Assembly: GCF_001425205.1 (NCBI RefSeq)
Contig: NZ_LMDW01000021.1
Coordinates: 103,336 to 167,335, forward strand
From: Variovorax sp. Root411
GTDB lineage: Bacteria; Pseudomonadota; Gammaproteobacteria; Burkholderiales; Burkholderiaceae_C
Direction: 5' to 3'
Length of the DNA: 64,000 nt
The notes beneath the pieces were generated by a model, which was not told where the DNA came from, did not search any database, and worked only from the letters and a program-made list of their open reading frames with translations. Positions 1 to 8,121 of this stretch are shown piece by piece. Position numbers and translations under genes: made by a program. Numbering within the stretch: position 1 is the stretch's first letter; the number at the start of each line of letters is the position of its first letter.

Positions 1-1
1 C

Positions 2-142
2 GTGGCCGTGCTGCTGGCCTGGCGCAACGACGCGCAGGCGGCGGCCGAGCGCGAGGCCCTGGTGGGCACCTATCGCGCCGAGGTCAAGGGGAGCGGCGCG
101 GTCGCGCTCCGGACGTTGGTGCGCGCCTGGCCGCGCTCCTGA
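2..142 (+). CDS. possible C-terminal fragment of an unrecognised gene
   Basis: An open frame enters from the left edge and stops at TGA 140-142, giving 46 residues that begin with a short hydrophobic stretch (VAVLLAW) followed by an Ala/Glu-rich segment. It overlaps the 3' end of the minus-strand regulator by about 59 bases. No family is recognisable from this tail. It may be the end of a membrane protein or simply a chance open frame, and the missing upstream sequence would settle it. Confidence 0.25.
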   Translation: MAVLLAWRNDAQAAAEREALVGTYRAEVKGSGAVALRTLVRAWPRS

Positions 143-1580
143 TCGCGCCTGCCGCCGGTGCTGCCGCATAGGGCATGAACCGGCTCTGGTTCTCGTCCAC
201 GGCCAGCGGCCGGCCCACGAACGGAAACGCTCGCTGCTGGCAGGTCTCGCGCTCGCACACTTTGCAGCCCGCGCCGATGGGCGTGGGCACGTCGGGGTCG
301 CGCAGGTCCATGCCCTTCGAGTAGACCAGCCGCGTGGCGTGGCTGATGTCGCAGCCCAGCCCGATCGAGAAGGTCTTGTTGGGCGAGCCGTAGCCGCGGT
401 AGCCGTGCGACACCGTGCGCGCGATCCAGAGGTAGGCGCGCCCGTCGGGCATGCGCGCGAGCTGCGTGAGTACGCGCCCGGGCTGCGCGAAGGCCTCGTA
501 CACGTTCCACAGCGGGCAGGTGCCGCCCGTCTTCGAGAAGTGGAAATGCGTGGCCGACTGCCGCTTCGAGATGTTGCCCGCGCGGTCGACACGGATCAGG
601 AAGAAGGGCACGCCGCGCGCATCGGGCCGCTGCAGCGAACTCAGGCGGTGGCAGATGGTCTCGAAGCCCACGCCGAAGCGGCGCGCCAGCTGGTCGATGT
701 CGTAGCGCAGCAGCTCGGCGGTTTCGAGGAACTCGCCGTAGGGCAGCAGAAGCGCCGCGGCGAAGTAGTTGGCCAGGCCGATGCGCGCGAGCGAGCGGGC
801 CGTGTCGCTGGACAGCGGCGCGGTCGCCACCAGCCCTTCGAGCATGTCGCCGAGCTCCAGGAAGGCGAGCTGCGTGGCGAGCTGGAATGCATGCTGCCCG
901 GGCTCCAGGTGAGGCGAAAGCCGCAGCACGCGCGAGGCCGGGTCGTAGCGCCGCAGCGCACCGGCTTCGCCATCTTCGGCCGGCACCACCTGCACGCCGT
1001 GCGCTTCGAGCAACCGGCGCGCGAGGCGGTCGCCGGGGTTGCCTTCGCGCAGGCGCCATTGCGCAGCGAAGGCTTCGGCCGCATCGTCGAGCGGCGCGAT
1101 GTGGTTCTGGTGCGCGAAGAAGAAGTCGCGCACTTCCTCGAAGGGCATGGGCCGCGCCTGCGGCAAACGCGCAAGGTCGCCGCGGCCGTCGCCGAGTTCG
1201 CCCGCCAACGCTTCGAGCCGTTCCATCGCATCGCGGTGCCGCTGGTGCAGGGCGACCAGCGCCCGGCCCACGGCCGGCATCTGCGTGGCCACTTCGCGCA
1301 GCTCGGCCAGCGCGACCGCGTCGCCGCCCGGGTTGTCGGCCAGCGCCTCGCGCAGGCTGGCAATGAGCCGCGCTTCCTCGTCTTCCGAGAAGGCCTGGAT
1401 GTCGACGCCCAGCGTGGCATGCAGGCGCAGCAGAACCGGCACCGTGAGCGGTCGCTGGTTCTGCTCGATCTGGTTCAGGTAGCTGGGCGACAGGCCCAGC
1501 TGCTGCGCGAGCGCGAGCTGGCTCAGGCCGCGCTCCTCGCGCAGGCTTCGCAGCCGCACGCCCATGAAGGTCTTCTTCAT
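84..1580 (-). CDS. ScfR/PrpR-type short-chain fatty acyl regulator (XRE HTH + IrrE-like + Cys-rich C-terminus)
   Basis: This 498-residue protein is probably the transcriptional regulator of the adjacent propionate genes. An XRE-type helix-turn-helix occupies residues 7-62 (RLRSLREERGLSQLALAQ). An IrrE/DUF955-like middle region follows around 230-300, in which the metalloprotease HExxH is replaced by the degenerate ANYFAAALLLPYGEF pattern usual in this family. The C-terminal third (DUF2083-like) carries a cysteine cluster: GGTCPLW, GLGCDIS and CKVCERETC. In the mycobacterial relative PrpR equivalent cysteines bind an iron-sulfur cluster, so that is a reasonable inference here. The start MKKTFMG was preferred over an ATG 18 codons upstream because the helix-turn-helix begins directly after it and the longer start would run into the operator. 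It is divergent from the thioesterase/prpC operon. The family call is firm; the inducer (an acyl-CoA such as propionyl-CoA) is inferred from family knowledge. Confidence 0.9.
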   Translation of the reverse strand: MKKTFMGVRLRSLREERGLSQLALAQQLGLSPSYLNQIEQNQRPLTVPVLLRLHATLGVDIQAFSEDEEARLIASLREALADNPGGDAVALAELREVATQMPAVGRALVALHQRHRDAMERLEALAGELGDGRGDLARLPQARPMPFEEVRDFFFAHQNHIAPLDDAAEAFAAQWRLREGNPGDRLARRLLEAHGVQVVPAEDGEAGALRRYDPASRVLRLSPHLEPGQHAFQLATQLAFLELGDMLEGLVATAPLSSDTARSLARIGLANYFAAALLLPYGEFLETAELLRYDIDQLARRFGVGFETICHRLSSLQRPDARGVPFFLIRVDRAGNISKRQSATHFHFSKTGGTCPLWNVYEAFAQPGRVLTQLARMPDGRAYLWIARTVSHGYRGYGSPNKTFSIGLGCDISHATRLVYSKGMDLRDPDVPTPIGAGCKVCERETCQQRAFPFVGRPLAVDENQSRFMPYAAAPAAGAIRSAARRAPTSGARPRRSP

Positions 1581-1595
1581 CGTCTGTGTCCATTG

Positions 1596-1687
1596 TTCGC
1601 AAGATTCGCAAACTTGATCGCGTTTTCTTCGCAATCATTCGCCAATTCAGGTCTTCATTATGGGCACGATCTTGCGTAAATTGCGAA
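1596..1687. promoter_or_regulatory. paired TTCGCAA operators between scfR and the prp operon
   Basis: TTCGCAA occurs at 1596-1602 and again at 1605-1611, a 9-base step. A third copy lies at 1628-1634 and a near copy (TTCGCCAA) at 1638-1645. In the opposite orientation TTGCGTAA (1672-1679) and TTGCGAA (1681-1687) again step by 9 bases. The two tandem pairs therefore face each other across the divergent promoter region. The core resembles the TTTGCAAA-like sites reported for the RamB/PrpR regulators of this family, so these are probably the ScfR binding sites. Confidence 0.6.
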
Positions 1688-1689
1688 TC

Positions 1690-2094
1690 ATGCAAGGCAC
1701 TCGCGGTTCGGTCCGTCTCATCGAGGTGGTGTTCCCGGAACACACCAACCACTACGGCACGCTGTTCGGCGGCCAGGCGCTGCAGCTGATGTCGAAGGCC
1801 GCCTTCCTGGGCGGTCGCAGCTTCGTGCGCGGCGACGTGGTGATGGCACGCTGCGGCGAGGTGATGTTCCATGCGCCGGTGCGCCTGGGCAGCACGCTGG
1901 TGCTCGACACGCACGTCTCGCGCGCCGGCCGCAGCTCGCTCACCGTGCGCGTGCGCGGCTGCGTGCAGGACGTGGCTACCGAGGCGCTTGCATGCGTGCT
2001 CGAAGGCGAGTTCGAGATGGTGGCGGTCGACGCCGCCGGACGCCCGAGGCGCATGGCGCGCCTCGCCGAAACAATTTCCGAGGAGACCATATGA
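1690..2094 (+). CDS. acyl-CoA thioesterase, hot-dog fold
   Basis: This 134-residue protein matches the acyl-CoA thioesterase (YciA/ACOT-like) family: the motif HTNHYGTLFGGQALQLM near the N-terminus is the usual active-site helix region of hot-dog thioesterases. It would hydrolyse a short or medium acyl-CoA in the cytoplasm. As first gene of the prp operon it may relieve propionyl-CoA accumulation, but the substrate is inference. The stop overlaps the prpC start (ATGA), so the two are probably translationally coupled. The start is uncertain. ATG 1690 is used because the family homology starts just after it; ATG 1660 would add ten residues and place operator sequence inside the gene. Neither has a good ribosome binding site. 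Confidence 0.82.
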   Translation: MQGTRGSVRLIEVVFPEHTNHYGTLFGGQALQLMSKAAFLGGRSFVRGDVVMARCGEVMFHAPVRLGSTLVLDTHVSRAGRSSLTVRVRGCVQDVATEALACVLEGEFEMVAVDAAGRPRRMARLAETISEETI

Positions 2095-3248
2095 CCACCG
2101 ACACCGCAAGCTCCACCGGCTTCAAGCCGAAGAAATCCGTCGCGCTCTCGGGCGTGACCGCGGGCAACACCGCGCTGTGCACCGTGGGGCGCACGGGCAA
2201 CGATCTGCACTACCGCGGCTACGACATCCTCGACATCGCCGACGTCTGCGAGTTCGAGGAAATCGCGCACCTGCTGGTGCACGGCAAGCTGCCCAGCAGC
2301 GCCGAGCTGCGCGCCTACAAGGGGCGGCTGAAGGCGATGCGCGGCCTGCCCGCGAGCGTGAAGGAAGCGCTGGAGCGCCTGCCCGCCAGCGCGCATCCGA
2401 TGGACGTGATGCGTACCGGTGTTTCCGCGCTCGGCTGCGTGCTGCCCGAGAAGGACGACTATTCGCTGCCCGGCGCGCGCGACATCGCCGACCGGCTGAT
2501 GGCCTCGCTCGGCTCGATGCTGCTGTACTGGTATCACTGGTCGACGCAGGGGCGGCGCATCGAGGTGGAGACCGACGACGACTCCATCGGCGCGCACTTC
2601 CTGCACCTGCTGCACGGCCGCGCACCTTCGGCGAGCTGGGAGCGCGCGATGCACACCTCGCTCAACCTCTATGCGGAGCACGAGTTCAACGCCTCGACCT
2701 TCACCGCGCGCGTGGTGGCGGGCACGGGCTCCGACGTGTACTCGGCCATCACCGGCGCCATTGGCGCGCTGCGCGGGCCCAAACATGGCGGCGCCAACGA
2801 GGTCGCCTTCGAGATCCAGAAGCGCTACGACACGCCCGATGAGGCCGAGGCCGACATCCGTCGCCGCGTCGAGGCGAAGGAAGTGGTCATCGGCTTCGGC
2901 CACCCGGTCTACACCGTGTCGGACCCGCGCAACGTGGTCATCAAGCGCGTGGCGAAGCAGCTGTCGGACGAGGCCGGTTCCACCCGCATGTACGACATTG
3001 CCGAACGGCTCGAAGCGGTGATGTGGGACGCGAAGAAGATGTTCCCCAACCTCGACTGGTTCAGCGCCGTGAGCTATCACATGCTGGGCGTCCCGACGGC
3101 AATGTTCACGCCGCTGTTCGTCATCGCGCGCACCAGCGGCTGGGCCGCGCACATCATCGAGCAGCGGCAGGACAACAAGATCATCCGCCCGAGCGCCAAC
3201 TACACCGGTCCCGAAGACCAGACCTTCGTTCCCATCGCCAACCGCTGA
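2091..3248 (+). CDS. prpC: 2-methylcitrate synthase
   Basis: This 385-residue citrate synthase-family enzyme condenses propionyl-CoA with oxaloacetate to 2-methylcitrate, the first step of the methylcitrate cycle. The catalytic histidines are visible in GPKHGGANE and GFGHPVY, and the length fits PrpC rather than the longer gram-negative citrate synthase. ATG 2091 was chosen because it follows an AGGAG element and overlaps the upstream stop as ATGA; an in-frame start about 100 bases upstream lies inside the thioesterase. It is followed after 14 bases by prpD. The operon context makes the methylcitrate assignment much stronger than sequence alone. Confidence 0.93.
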   Translation: MTTDTASSTGFKPKKSVALSGVTAGNTALCTVGRTGNDLHYRGYDILDIADVCEFEEIAHLLVHGKLPSSAELRAYKGRLKAMRGLPASVKEALERLPASAHPMDVMRTGVSALGCVLPEKDDYSLPGARDIADRLMASLGSMLLYWYHWSTQGRRIEVETDDDSIGAHFLHLLHGRAPSASWERAMHTSLNLYAEHEFNASTFTARVVAGTGSDVYSAITGAIGALRGPKHGGANEVAFEIQKRYDTPDEAEADIRRRVEAKEVVIGFGHPVYTVSDPRNVVIKRVAKQLSDEAGSTRMYDIAERLEAVMWDAKKMFPNLDWFSAVSYHMLGVPTAMFTPLFVIARTSGWAAHIIEQRQDNKIIRPSANYTGPEDQTFVPIANR

Positions 3249-3262
3249 AAGCCTCTTTCTCC

Positions 3263-4726
3263 ATGTCCGCACACATCAGCAACATCCGCCCCGAACCCGA
3301 CCAGGTGCTGGTCGACATCGTCGACTACGTGCTTGCCCACCAGCAGATCACGAGCGCGCTGGCGTACGAAACTGCGCGCCACTGCCTGATCGACACGCTC
3401 GGCTGCGGCCTCGAGGCGCTCGAATACCCGGCCTGCACCAAGCTGCTCGGCCCCATCGTGCCGGGCACGGTGGTGCCGAACGGCGCGAAGGTGCCGGGCA
3501 CGCCGTACCAGCTCGATCCGGTGCAGGCAGCCTTCAACATCGGCACGATGATCCGCTGGCTCGACTTCAACGACACCTGGCTCGCGGCGGAGTGGGGCCA
3601 TCCGAGCGACAACCTCGGCGGCATCCTTGCCACGGCCGACTGGCTCAGCCGCAATGCGGTGGCTGCCGGGCGCAAGCCGCTGACCATGCGCGACGTGCTT
3701 ACCGGCATGATCCAGGCGCACGAGATCCAGGGCTGCCTCGCGCTGGAGAATTCGTTCAACAAGGTCGGGCTTGACCACGTGGTGCTGGTCAAGGTCGCAT
3801 CGACGGCCGTGGTGGCGCGTCTGCTCGGCTTGTCGCGCGACGAGATCGTCAACGCCGTGTCGCTTGCATGGGTCGATGGCCAGAGCCTGCGCACATACCG
3901 CCATGCGCCCAACACCGGCAGCCGCAAGAGCTGGGCGGCGGGCGACGCGACCAGCCGCGCGGTGCGCCTCGCGCTGATCGCGAAGACGGGCGAGATGGGC
4001 TACCCGAGCGTGCTCAGTGCCAAGACCTGGGGCTTCTACGACGTGCTGTTCAAGGGGCAGCCCTTCAAGTTTCAACGACCCGGGTCCGAATGGGGCAGCT
4101 ACGTGATGGAGAACGTGCTGTTCAAGATCAGCTTCCCGGCCGAGTTCCACAGCCAGACGGCGGTGGAGGCGGGCATGACGCTGCACAAGCAACTCGCGCA
4201 GGCCGGCAAGACCGTGGACGACATCGAGCGGGTGACCATCCGCACGCATGAGGCCTGTATCCGCATCATCGACAAGCAGGGCCCGCTGAACAACCCGGCC
4301 GATCGCGACCACTGCATCCAGTACATGGTGGCGGTGCCGATGATCTTCGGCCGCCTCACTGCCGGCGACTACGAGGACAGCGTGGCGAACGACCCGCGCA
4401 TCGACGCGCTGCGCGACAGGATCGTGTGCGTGGAAGACCCGCGCTTCACCGCCGACTACCACGACCCCGAAAAGCGCAGCATCGCGAACGCGCTGACGGT
4501 GGCGTTCAAGGACGGCACGAGCCTTGCCGAAGTGGTGGTCGAGTACCCCATCGGCCACAAGCGCCGCCGCGGCGACGGCATTCCGCTGCTCGAAGCCAAG
4601 TTCCGCACCAACCTTGCACGCCGCTTCGCGCAGAAGCAGCAGCAGGCCATCCTCGATGCGTCGCTCGATGCGAAGAAGCTCGAGGCGATGCCGGTGCACG
4701 AGTACGTCGACCTGTACGCGGCCTGA
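3263..4726 (+). CDS. prpD: 2-methylcitrate dehydratase PrpD
   Basis: This 487-residue MmgE/PrpD-family protein is close in length to the Escherichia coli enzyme (483). It dehydrates 2-methylcitrate to 2-methyl-cis-aconitate without an iron-sulfur cluster. Characteristic stretches include RWLDFNDTWLAAEWGHPSD near residue 98, YRHAPNTGSRKSWAAGDA around 212 and KISFPAEFHSQTAVEAG around 290. ATG 3263 is chosen because the family N-terminus (SAHISNIRPEPDQVLVDI) starts there; longer in-frame starts fall inside prpC. It sits 14 bases after prpC and 3 bases before prpB. Having prpD, rather than acnD plus prpF, defines this as the E. coli-type dehydration route. The following hydration needs an aconitase encoded elsewhere. 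Confidence 0.93.
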   Translation: MSAHISNIRPEPDQVLVDIVDYVLAHQQITSALAYETARHCLIDTLGCGLEALEYPACTKLLGPIVPGTVVPNGAKVPGTPYQLDPVQAAFNIGTMIRWLDFNDTWLAAEWGHPSDNLGGILATADWLSRNAVAAGRKPLTMRDVLTGMIQAHEIQGCLALENSFNKVGLDHVVLVKVASTAVVARLLGLSRDEIVNAVSLAWVDGQSLRTYRHAPNTGSRKSWAAGDATSRAVRLALIAKTGEMGYPSVLSAKTWGFYDVLFKGQPFKFQRPGSEWGSYVMENVLFKISFPAEFHSQTAVEAGMTLHKQLAQAGKTVDDIERVTIRTHEACIRIIDKQGPLNNPADRDHCIQYMVAVPMIFGRLTAGDYEDSVANDPRIDALRDRIVCVEDPRFTADYHDPEKRSIANALTVAFKDGTSLAEVVVEYPIGHKRRRGDGIPLLEAKFRTNLARRFAQKQQQAILDASLDAKKLEAMPVHEYVDLYAA

Positions 4727-4729
4727 ACC

Positions 4730-5608
4730 ATGCCGGCGAACAACGAATCCCCGAGGAAGGTATTGCGCCGTCTGGCCGAGGCGCGCCGCGGCGTGCTGGT
4801 GCCGGGTGCGTTCAATGCGATGTCGGCCCGCGTGATCGAAGACCTCGGCTTCGAGGCGATCTACGTCACCGGCGCGGGCGTCACCAACATGCACCTCGGC
4901 CTGCCCGACCAGGCCTTCATGGGCCTGCACGAGATCGCCGAGCACACGGCGCGCATTCGCGACGCGGTGAGCCTGCCGCTGCTGGTCGATGCCGACACCG
5001 GCTTCGGCAATGCGCTCAACGTGCGCCACACGGTGCGCGTGCTCGAACGGGCAGGGGCCGACTGCATCCAGCTCGAGGACCAGGTGAGCCCCAAGCGCTG
5101 CGGCCATTTCGCGGGCAAGACCGTGATCGACACCGACGAGATGCTCGGCAAGATCAAGGCCGCGGTCGATGCGCGGCAGGACAGCGATCTGCTTGTCATG
5201 GCCCGCACCGATGCGGCGGCCGTGCATGGCTTCGAGGCCGCCATTGAGCGCGCGCAGAAGTTCGGCGAGGCCGGCGCCGACATCCTCTTCGTCGAGGCCG
5301 TGACGCTGGCCGAAGAAGTGCGCGCCATGCCGCAGCGCCTCGGCAAGCCGCAGCTCATGAACATGGTGATCGGCGGCAGGACGCCGACCTTCGGCGCGCA
5401 GGAACTGGGCGCGCTGGGCTATGGCTTCGTGCTCTACGCCAATGCCGCATTGCAGGGCGCGGTGGCTGGCATGCAACGTGCGTTGACCGTTCTGCGCGAT
5501 ACCCGCCGGCTGGATGAAGACCCGGCGCTGGTAGCACCTTTTGCTGAAAGGCAGCGCCTGGTCGGCAAGCCATTGCTTGATGAGCTAGAGAAAAAGTACG
5601 CGAATTAG
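4730..5608 (+). CDS. prpB: methylisocitrate lyase (isocitrate lyase/PEP mutase family)
   Basis: This 292-residue TIM-barrel enzyme of the isocitrate lyase superfamily cleaves 2-methylisocitrate to succinate and pyruvate. The catalytic loop reads SPKRCGHFAGK near residue 120, with the nucleophilic cysteine of true lyases. The metal-binding region LLVDADTGFGN lies around 83-93, and MARTDAAAVHGFEAAI follows near 160. It starts 3 bases after prpD and ends the operon. Relatives include oxaloacetate decarboxylases and phosphonopyruvate enzymes; the KRCGH motif and position after prpC-prpD favour PrpB. The order C-D-B, with prpB last, differs from the usual B-C-D order. Confidence 0.88.
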   Translation: MPANNESPRKVLRRLAEARRGVLVPGAFNAMSARVIEDLGFEAIYVTGAGVTNMHLGLPDQAFMGLHEIAEHTARIRDAVSLPLLVDADTGFGNALNVRHTVRVLERAGADCIQLEDQVSPKRCGHFAGKTVIDTDEMLGKIKAAVDARQDSDLLVMARTDAAAVHGFEAAIERAQKFGEAGADILFVEAVTLAEEVRAMPQRLGKPQLMNMVIGGRTPTFGAQELGALGYGFVLYANAALQGAVAGMQRALTVLRDTRRLDEDPALVAPFAERQRLVGKPLLDELEKKYAN

Positions 5609-5772
5609 CCGCGTTTTTGACGGCGGAGAGGGCACTTGAGTTAGCCTCGTCAGAAAGTTCCTCGTCATTGTTTCGATTTCATGAACACTGCGATTCGGTT
5701 GTGTAGGGGTTTGCCCTAGTAATCGTGATGCACACTTGAGGCACCCAAAGGCCCAATGAATAAGGAATTGAA

Positions 5773-6126
5773 ATGAAGACCTCGAACATCCTCGCCGCCG
5801 CTGCCCTGTCCCTGCTCGCCGCTGCTGGCGCCCATGCAGAAAGCTACGAAGGCGTGCAGCCCCTGACTTCCGGCTACAGCCGCGCCGACGTGGCGCCCCA
5901 GGCAGTTGCAGCCGCCCGCGCCGGCAATGCATATGGCGACAACGACGGCGCTGCATCGACCGCAACGCCTGCGCTGACCGCTTCGGCTGACCGCGCCGCC
6001 GTGCGCAATGAAGCTGTTGCCGCTGCACACGCACCGGGCCAGAACCTGCGCCCCGAAACCTTCGCTGGCAGCGTGATCCCCGCGCAAGCCAAGGGCCTGG
6101 CCTTCACGCGCCAAGCCGGCCTGTAA
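5773..6126 (+). CDS. small secreted protein with RAxV-EAVAAA repeats (DUF4148-like)
   Basis: This 117-residue protein has a clear Sec signal peptide (MKTSNILAAAALSLLAAAGAHA, cleavage after residue 22). The mature part holds two related repeats, SRADVAPQAVAAARAG and RAAVRNEAVAAAHAPGQN, typical of short periplasmic proteins common in Burkholderiales and often called DUF4148-like. It has no cysteines and no enzyme motif, and the function is unknown. It lies 164 bases after prpB, so it probably has its own promoter, and it is closed by the strong hairpin at 6165-6201. The coding call is good; the family name is tentative. Confidence 0.75.
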   Translation: MKTSNILAAAALSLLAAAGAHAESYEGVQPLTSGYSRADVAPQAVAAARAGNAYGDNDGAASTATPALTASADRAAVRNEAVAAAHAPGQNLRPETFAGSVIPAQAKGLAFTRQAGL

Positions 6127-6164
6127 TTTGTCGCGGCGCAAGCCGCTTCAATCGACAGCTAGAC

Positions 6165-6201
6165 AAAACCGGGCCATGCGAAAGCGTGGCCCGGTTTTTT
6201 T
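6165..6201. terminator. rho-independent terminator
   Basis: A 15-base arm (AAAACCGGGCCATGC) and its complement, with one G-T wobble, enclose a GAAA tetraloop and are followed by a run of T on the plus strand. It ends the small secreted-protein gene. The A-run on the left arm means it could also stop minus-strand transcription from tag. Confidence 0.9.
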
Positions 6202-6212
6202 ATTGCGTCATT

Positions 6213-6779
6213 TCAGCTTGACCCGTGCCGATGGCAGTCGTGCGCATGGTCGTCCACGATGCCCGTGGCCTGCATCCACGCGTAGACGATGACGGGGCCG
6301 ACGAACTTGAAGCCGCGCTTCTTGAGCGCAGCCGAAATATCTTCCGACAGCGGCGTCTTCACCGGCACGCTGCCCGTGCGGTTGACGATGGGCTTGCCCC
6401 CGGCCATGCCCCAGATGAACTCCGAGAAGTCTTCGCCCGCCGCCTGCATCGCAAGGTAGGCGCGCGCATTGCCGATGGTGGCTTCGATCTTCGAGCGCGA
6501 GCGCACGATGCCGGCGTCCTGCATGAGCCGTTCGACATCGGCCTCTGTGAACTTGACGATCTTCTCCGGCACGAAGCCCTTGAAGGCCTTGCGGAACGCA
6601 TCGCGCTTGCGCAGGATGGTGAGCCACGAGAGGCCGGCCTGGAAGCCGTCGAGCATGAGCTTTTCCCACAGCGCACGGCTGTCGCGCTCGGGAACGCCCC
6701 ATTCGGCGTCGTGGTAGGCGGCCAGCAGCGGGTCGGTCTGGGCCCATGCGCAGCGGATCTTGGCGTTGCTGTTGTTCAT
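6213..6779 (-). CDS. tag: DNA-3-methyladenine glycosylase I
   Basis: This 188-residue helix-hairpin-helix glycosylase excises 3-methyladenine from alkylated DNA in base excision repair. The Tag signature is clear: RCAWA at the start, YHDAEWG around residue 24, LDGFQAGLSWLTIL around 46, and a C-terminal zinc-ligand tail with His and Cys (HAHDCHRH). ATG 6779 is used because Tag proteins start just before the CxWA motif; the longer open frame runs into cbpM. It starts 8 bases after cbpM and is the last gene of a minus-strand run. Confidence 0.93.
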   Translation of the reverse strand: MNNSNAKIRCAWAQTDPLLAAYHDAEWGVPERDSRALWEKLMLDGFQAGLSWLTILRKRDAFRKAFKGFVPEKIVKFTEADVERLMQDAGIVRSRSKIEATIGNARAYLAMQAAGEDFSEFIWGMAGGKPIVNRTGSVPVKTPLSEDISAALKKRGFKFVGPVIVYAWMQATGIVDDHAHDCHRHGSS

Positions 6780-6787
6780 CGTTAGCG

Positions 6788-7105
6788 TCAGCGCAGGCCG
6801 TGTGCCTGCAGCAAGGCCTTGAGACGGCGCACTTCGTGCTCCAGGTCGAGGATCAGCGCGGCGGCATCGAGCCCCACGCCGAAGTCGCGCTCCAGCCGGC
6901 GCACTTCGAGCGCGTGCTGCAGGTCGGCACTGGAAAATTGCCAGTGCTCGGGCTGGGTCTCGGCCGTTTCGATCCGCAGGATGCCGACCTCGACCAGTTG
7001 CACGACCCAGGCAGTGTCGGCGCCGACGGCGTGCGCCAGTTCGCTCGCCGCAAGCGGCTGCGAGGCGCTGATGGCGGTGGCGGTGGCAAGGGTGAAGTTC
7101 ACCAT
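6788..7105 (-). CDS. cbpM: chaperone modulator CbpM
   Basis: This 105-residue protein starts 2 bases after the CbpA gene. It has the MerR-like small helical fold of CbpM proteins, with a central EVGILRIET segment and a C-terminal coiled-coil region (LDLEHEVRRLKALLQ). In E. coli CbpM binds the J-domain of CbpA and blocks both its co-chaperone and DNA-binding activity. The gene pairing and length make the assignment reliable although the family is poorly conserved in sequence. Confidence 0.85.
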   Translation of the reverse strand: MVNFTLATATAISASQPLAASELAHAVGADTAWVVQLVEVGILRIETAETQPEHWQFSSADLQHALEVRRLERDFGVGLDAAALILDLEHEVRRLKALLQAHGLR

Positions 7106-7107
7106 GC

Positions 7108-8070
7108 TCAGACTCCCAGATGCTGGCGTGGGTGGAACGATGCCGTGGCTTGCGCCAGCTGCTCGTAGGCCTTGCGCGCATCGTCGCCGTCGGCGGGCGG
7201 CAGGGCGATGTCGAGCAGCAGGTACAGGTCGCCGGGCGTCTTGCCCGCGAGGCCCCGGCCCTTGAGCCGCAGCTTCAGGCCGTTGCGCGCATTGCGCGGC
7301 ACGGTCACCTCGACCAGGCCGCCGATCGGCGTCGGCACCTGCACCTGCGCGCCCAGCGCGGCCTCGGTGGGTGTGACGGGCAGCGTCATGTACAGGTCGC
7401 GCTCTTCCACGCGGTACAGCTTGTGCGGCGCAATACGCACTTCGAGGTACAGGTCACCCGGCGGCTCGCCGCCGTGGCCGGGCATGCCTTGCCCCGCGAG
7501 GCGGATGAACTGGCCCGGGTGCACGCCCGGCGGGATCTTCACGCTGAGCGTGCGGTTCTGCCACTGCGGGTGGCCCTGCGCGTCGACCGTCTGTGCGCGC
7601 AGCGTGATCTCGCGCTCGGCGCCGTTGAGCGCGTCTTCGAGCGCGATCTCGATGGCCGCATGGTGGTCTTCGCCGCGCGCCTTGTAGTTCTGCCGCGCCG
7701 CGTCGCGCCGCTCGGCCTCGCCGAACAGCGACGAGAAAAACTCGCTGAAGTCGGCGTGGTCGGCCGGGCCCTGGCGCGGGCCGCGATGGAACTCGAAGCC
7801 CTGGTCCCAGCCCGGCGGCGGCTGGAAGCCGCCCTCGGGGTGGCCGCCGCGCGCGACACGGTCGGCGAGCGCGTCGTAGGCCGCGCGCTTTTCCTTGTCG
7901 CCGAGCACGTCCTTGGCCTCGTTGATGTCGCGCATGCGCTGCTCCGCGTCGGCCTCCTTGCTGACGTCCGGGTGGTACTTTCGGGCGAGCTTGCGGTAGG
8001 CCTTGCGCACTTCGTCGTCGGACGCGGTGCGGTCGACGCCCAGGGCGCTGTAGTAGTCCTTGAATTCCAT
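7108..8070 (-). CDS. cbpA: DnaJ-class co-chaperone / curved DNA-binding protein CbpA
   Basis: This 320-residue protein has an N-terminal J-domain (residues 3-68) with the HPD motif in YHPDVSKEAD, a Gly/Phe/Pro-rich linker (about 75-125) and two C-terminal substrate-binding beta domains (about 135-300). It lacks the DnaJ zinc finger, which is the CbpA architecture. It would stimulate DnaK and, by analogy with E. coli, associate with the nucleoid. It lies 51 bases after the histidine phosphatase gene and is coupled to cbpM. Confidence 0.92.
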   Translation of the reverse strand: MEFKDYYSALGVDRTASDDEVRKAYRKLARKYHPDVSKEADAEQRMRDINEAKDVLGDKEKRAAYDALADRVARGGHPEGGFQPPPGWDQGFEFHRGPRQGPADHADFSEFFSSLFGEAERRDAARQNYKARGEDHHAAIEIALEDALNGAEREITLRAQTVDAQGHPQWQNRTLSVKIPPGVHPGQFIRLAGQGMPGHGGEPPGDLYLEVRIAPHKLYRVEERDLYMTLPVTPTEAALGAQVQVPTPIGGLVEVTVPRNARNGLKLRLKGRGLAGKTPGDLYLLLDIALPPADGDDARKAYEQLAQATASFHPRQHLGV

Positions 8071-8121
8071 GGTGTGTGGCAGTTCGTTGGGTGGACGGCA
8101 CAGGGCCCGGGACGTTCGGGG

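Noticed and set aside
70..2109. Long open frame of 679 codons on the minus strand across scfR and the thioesterase
   Set aside because: Composition is dominated by Ala, Arg, Pro and Gly as in shadow frames of GC-rich genes; it spans two well-supported genes and their operator.
3200..5476. A 758-codon minus-strand frame antisense to prpD and prpB
   Set aside because: It is a shadow of two clear enzymes with catalytic motifs on the plus strand.
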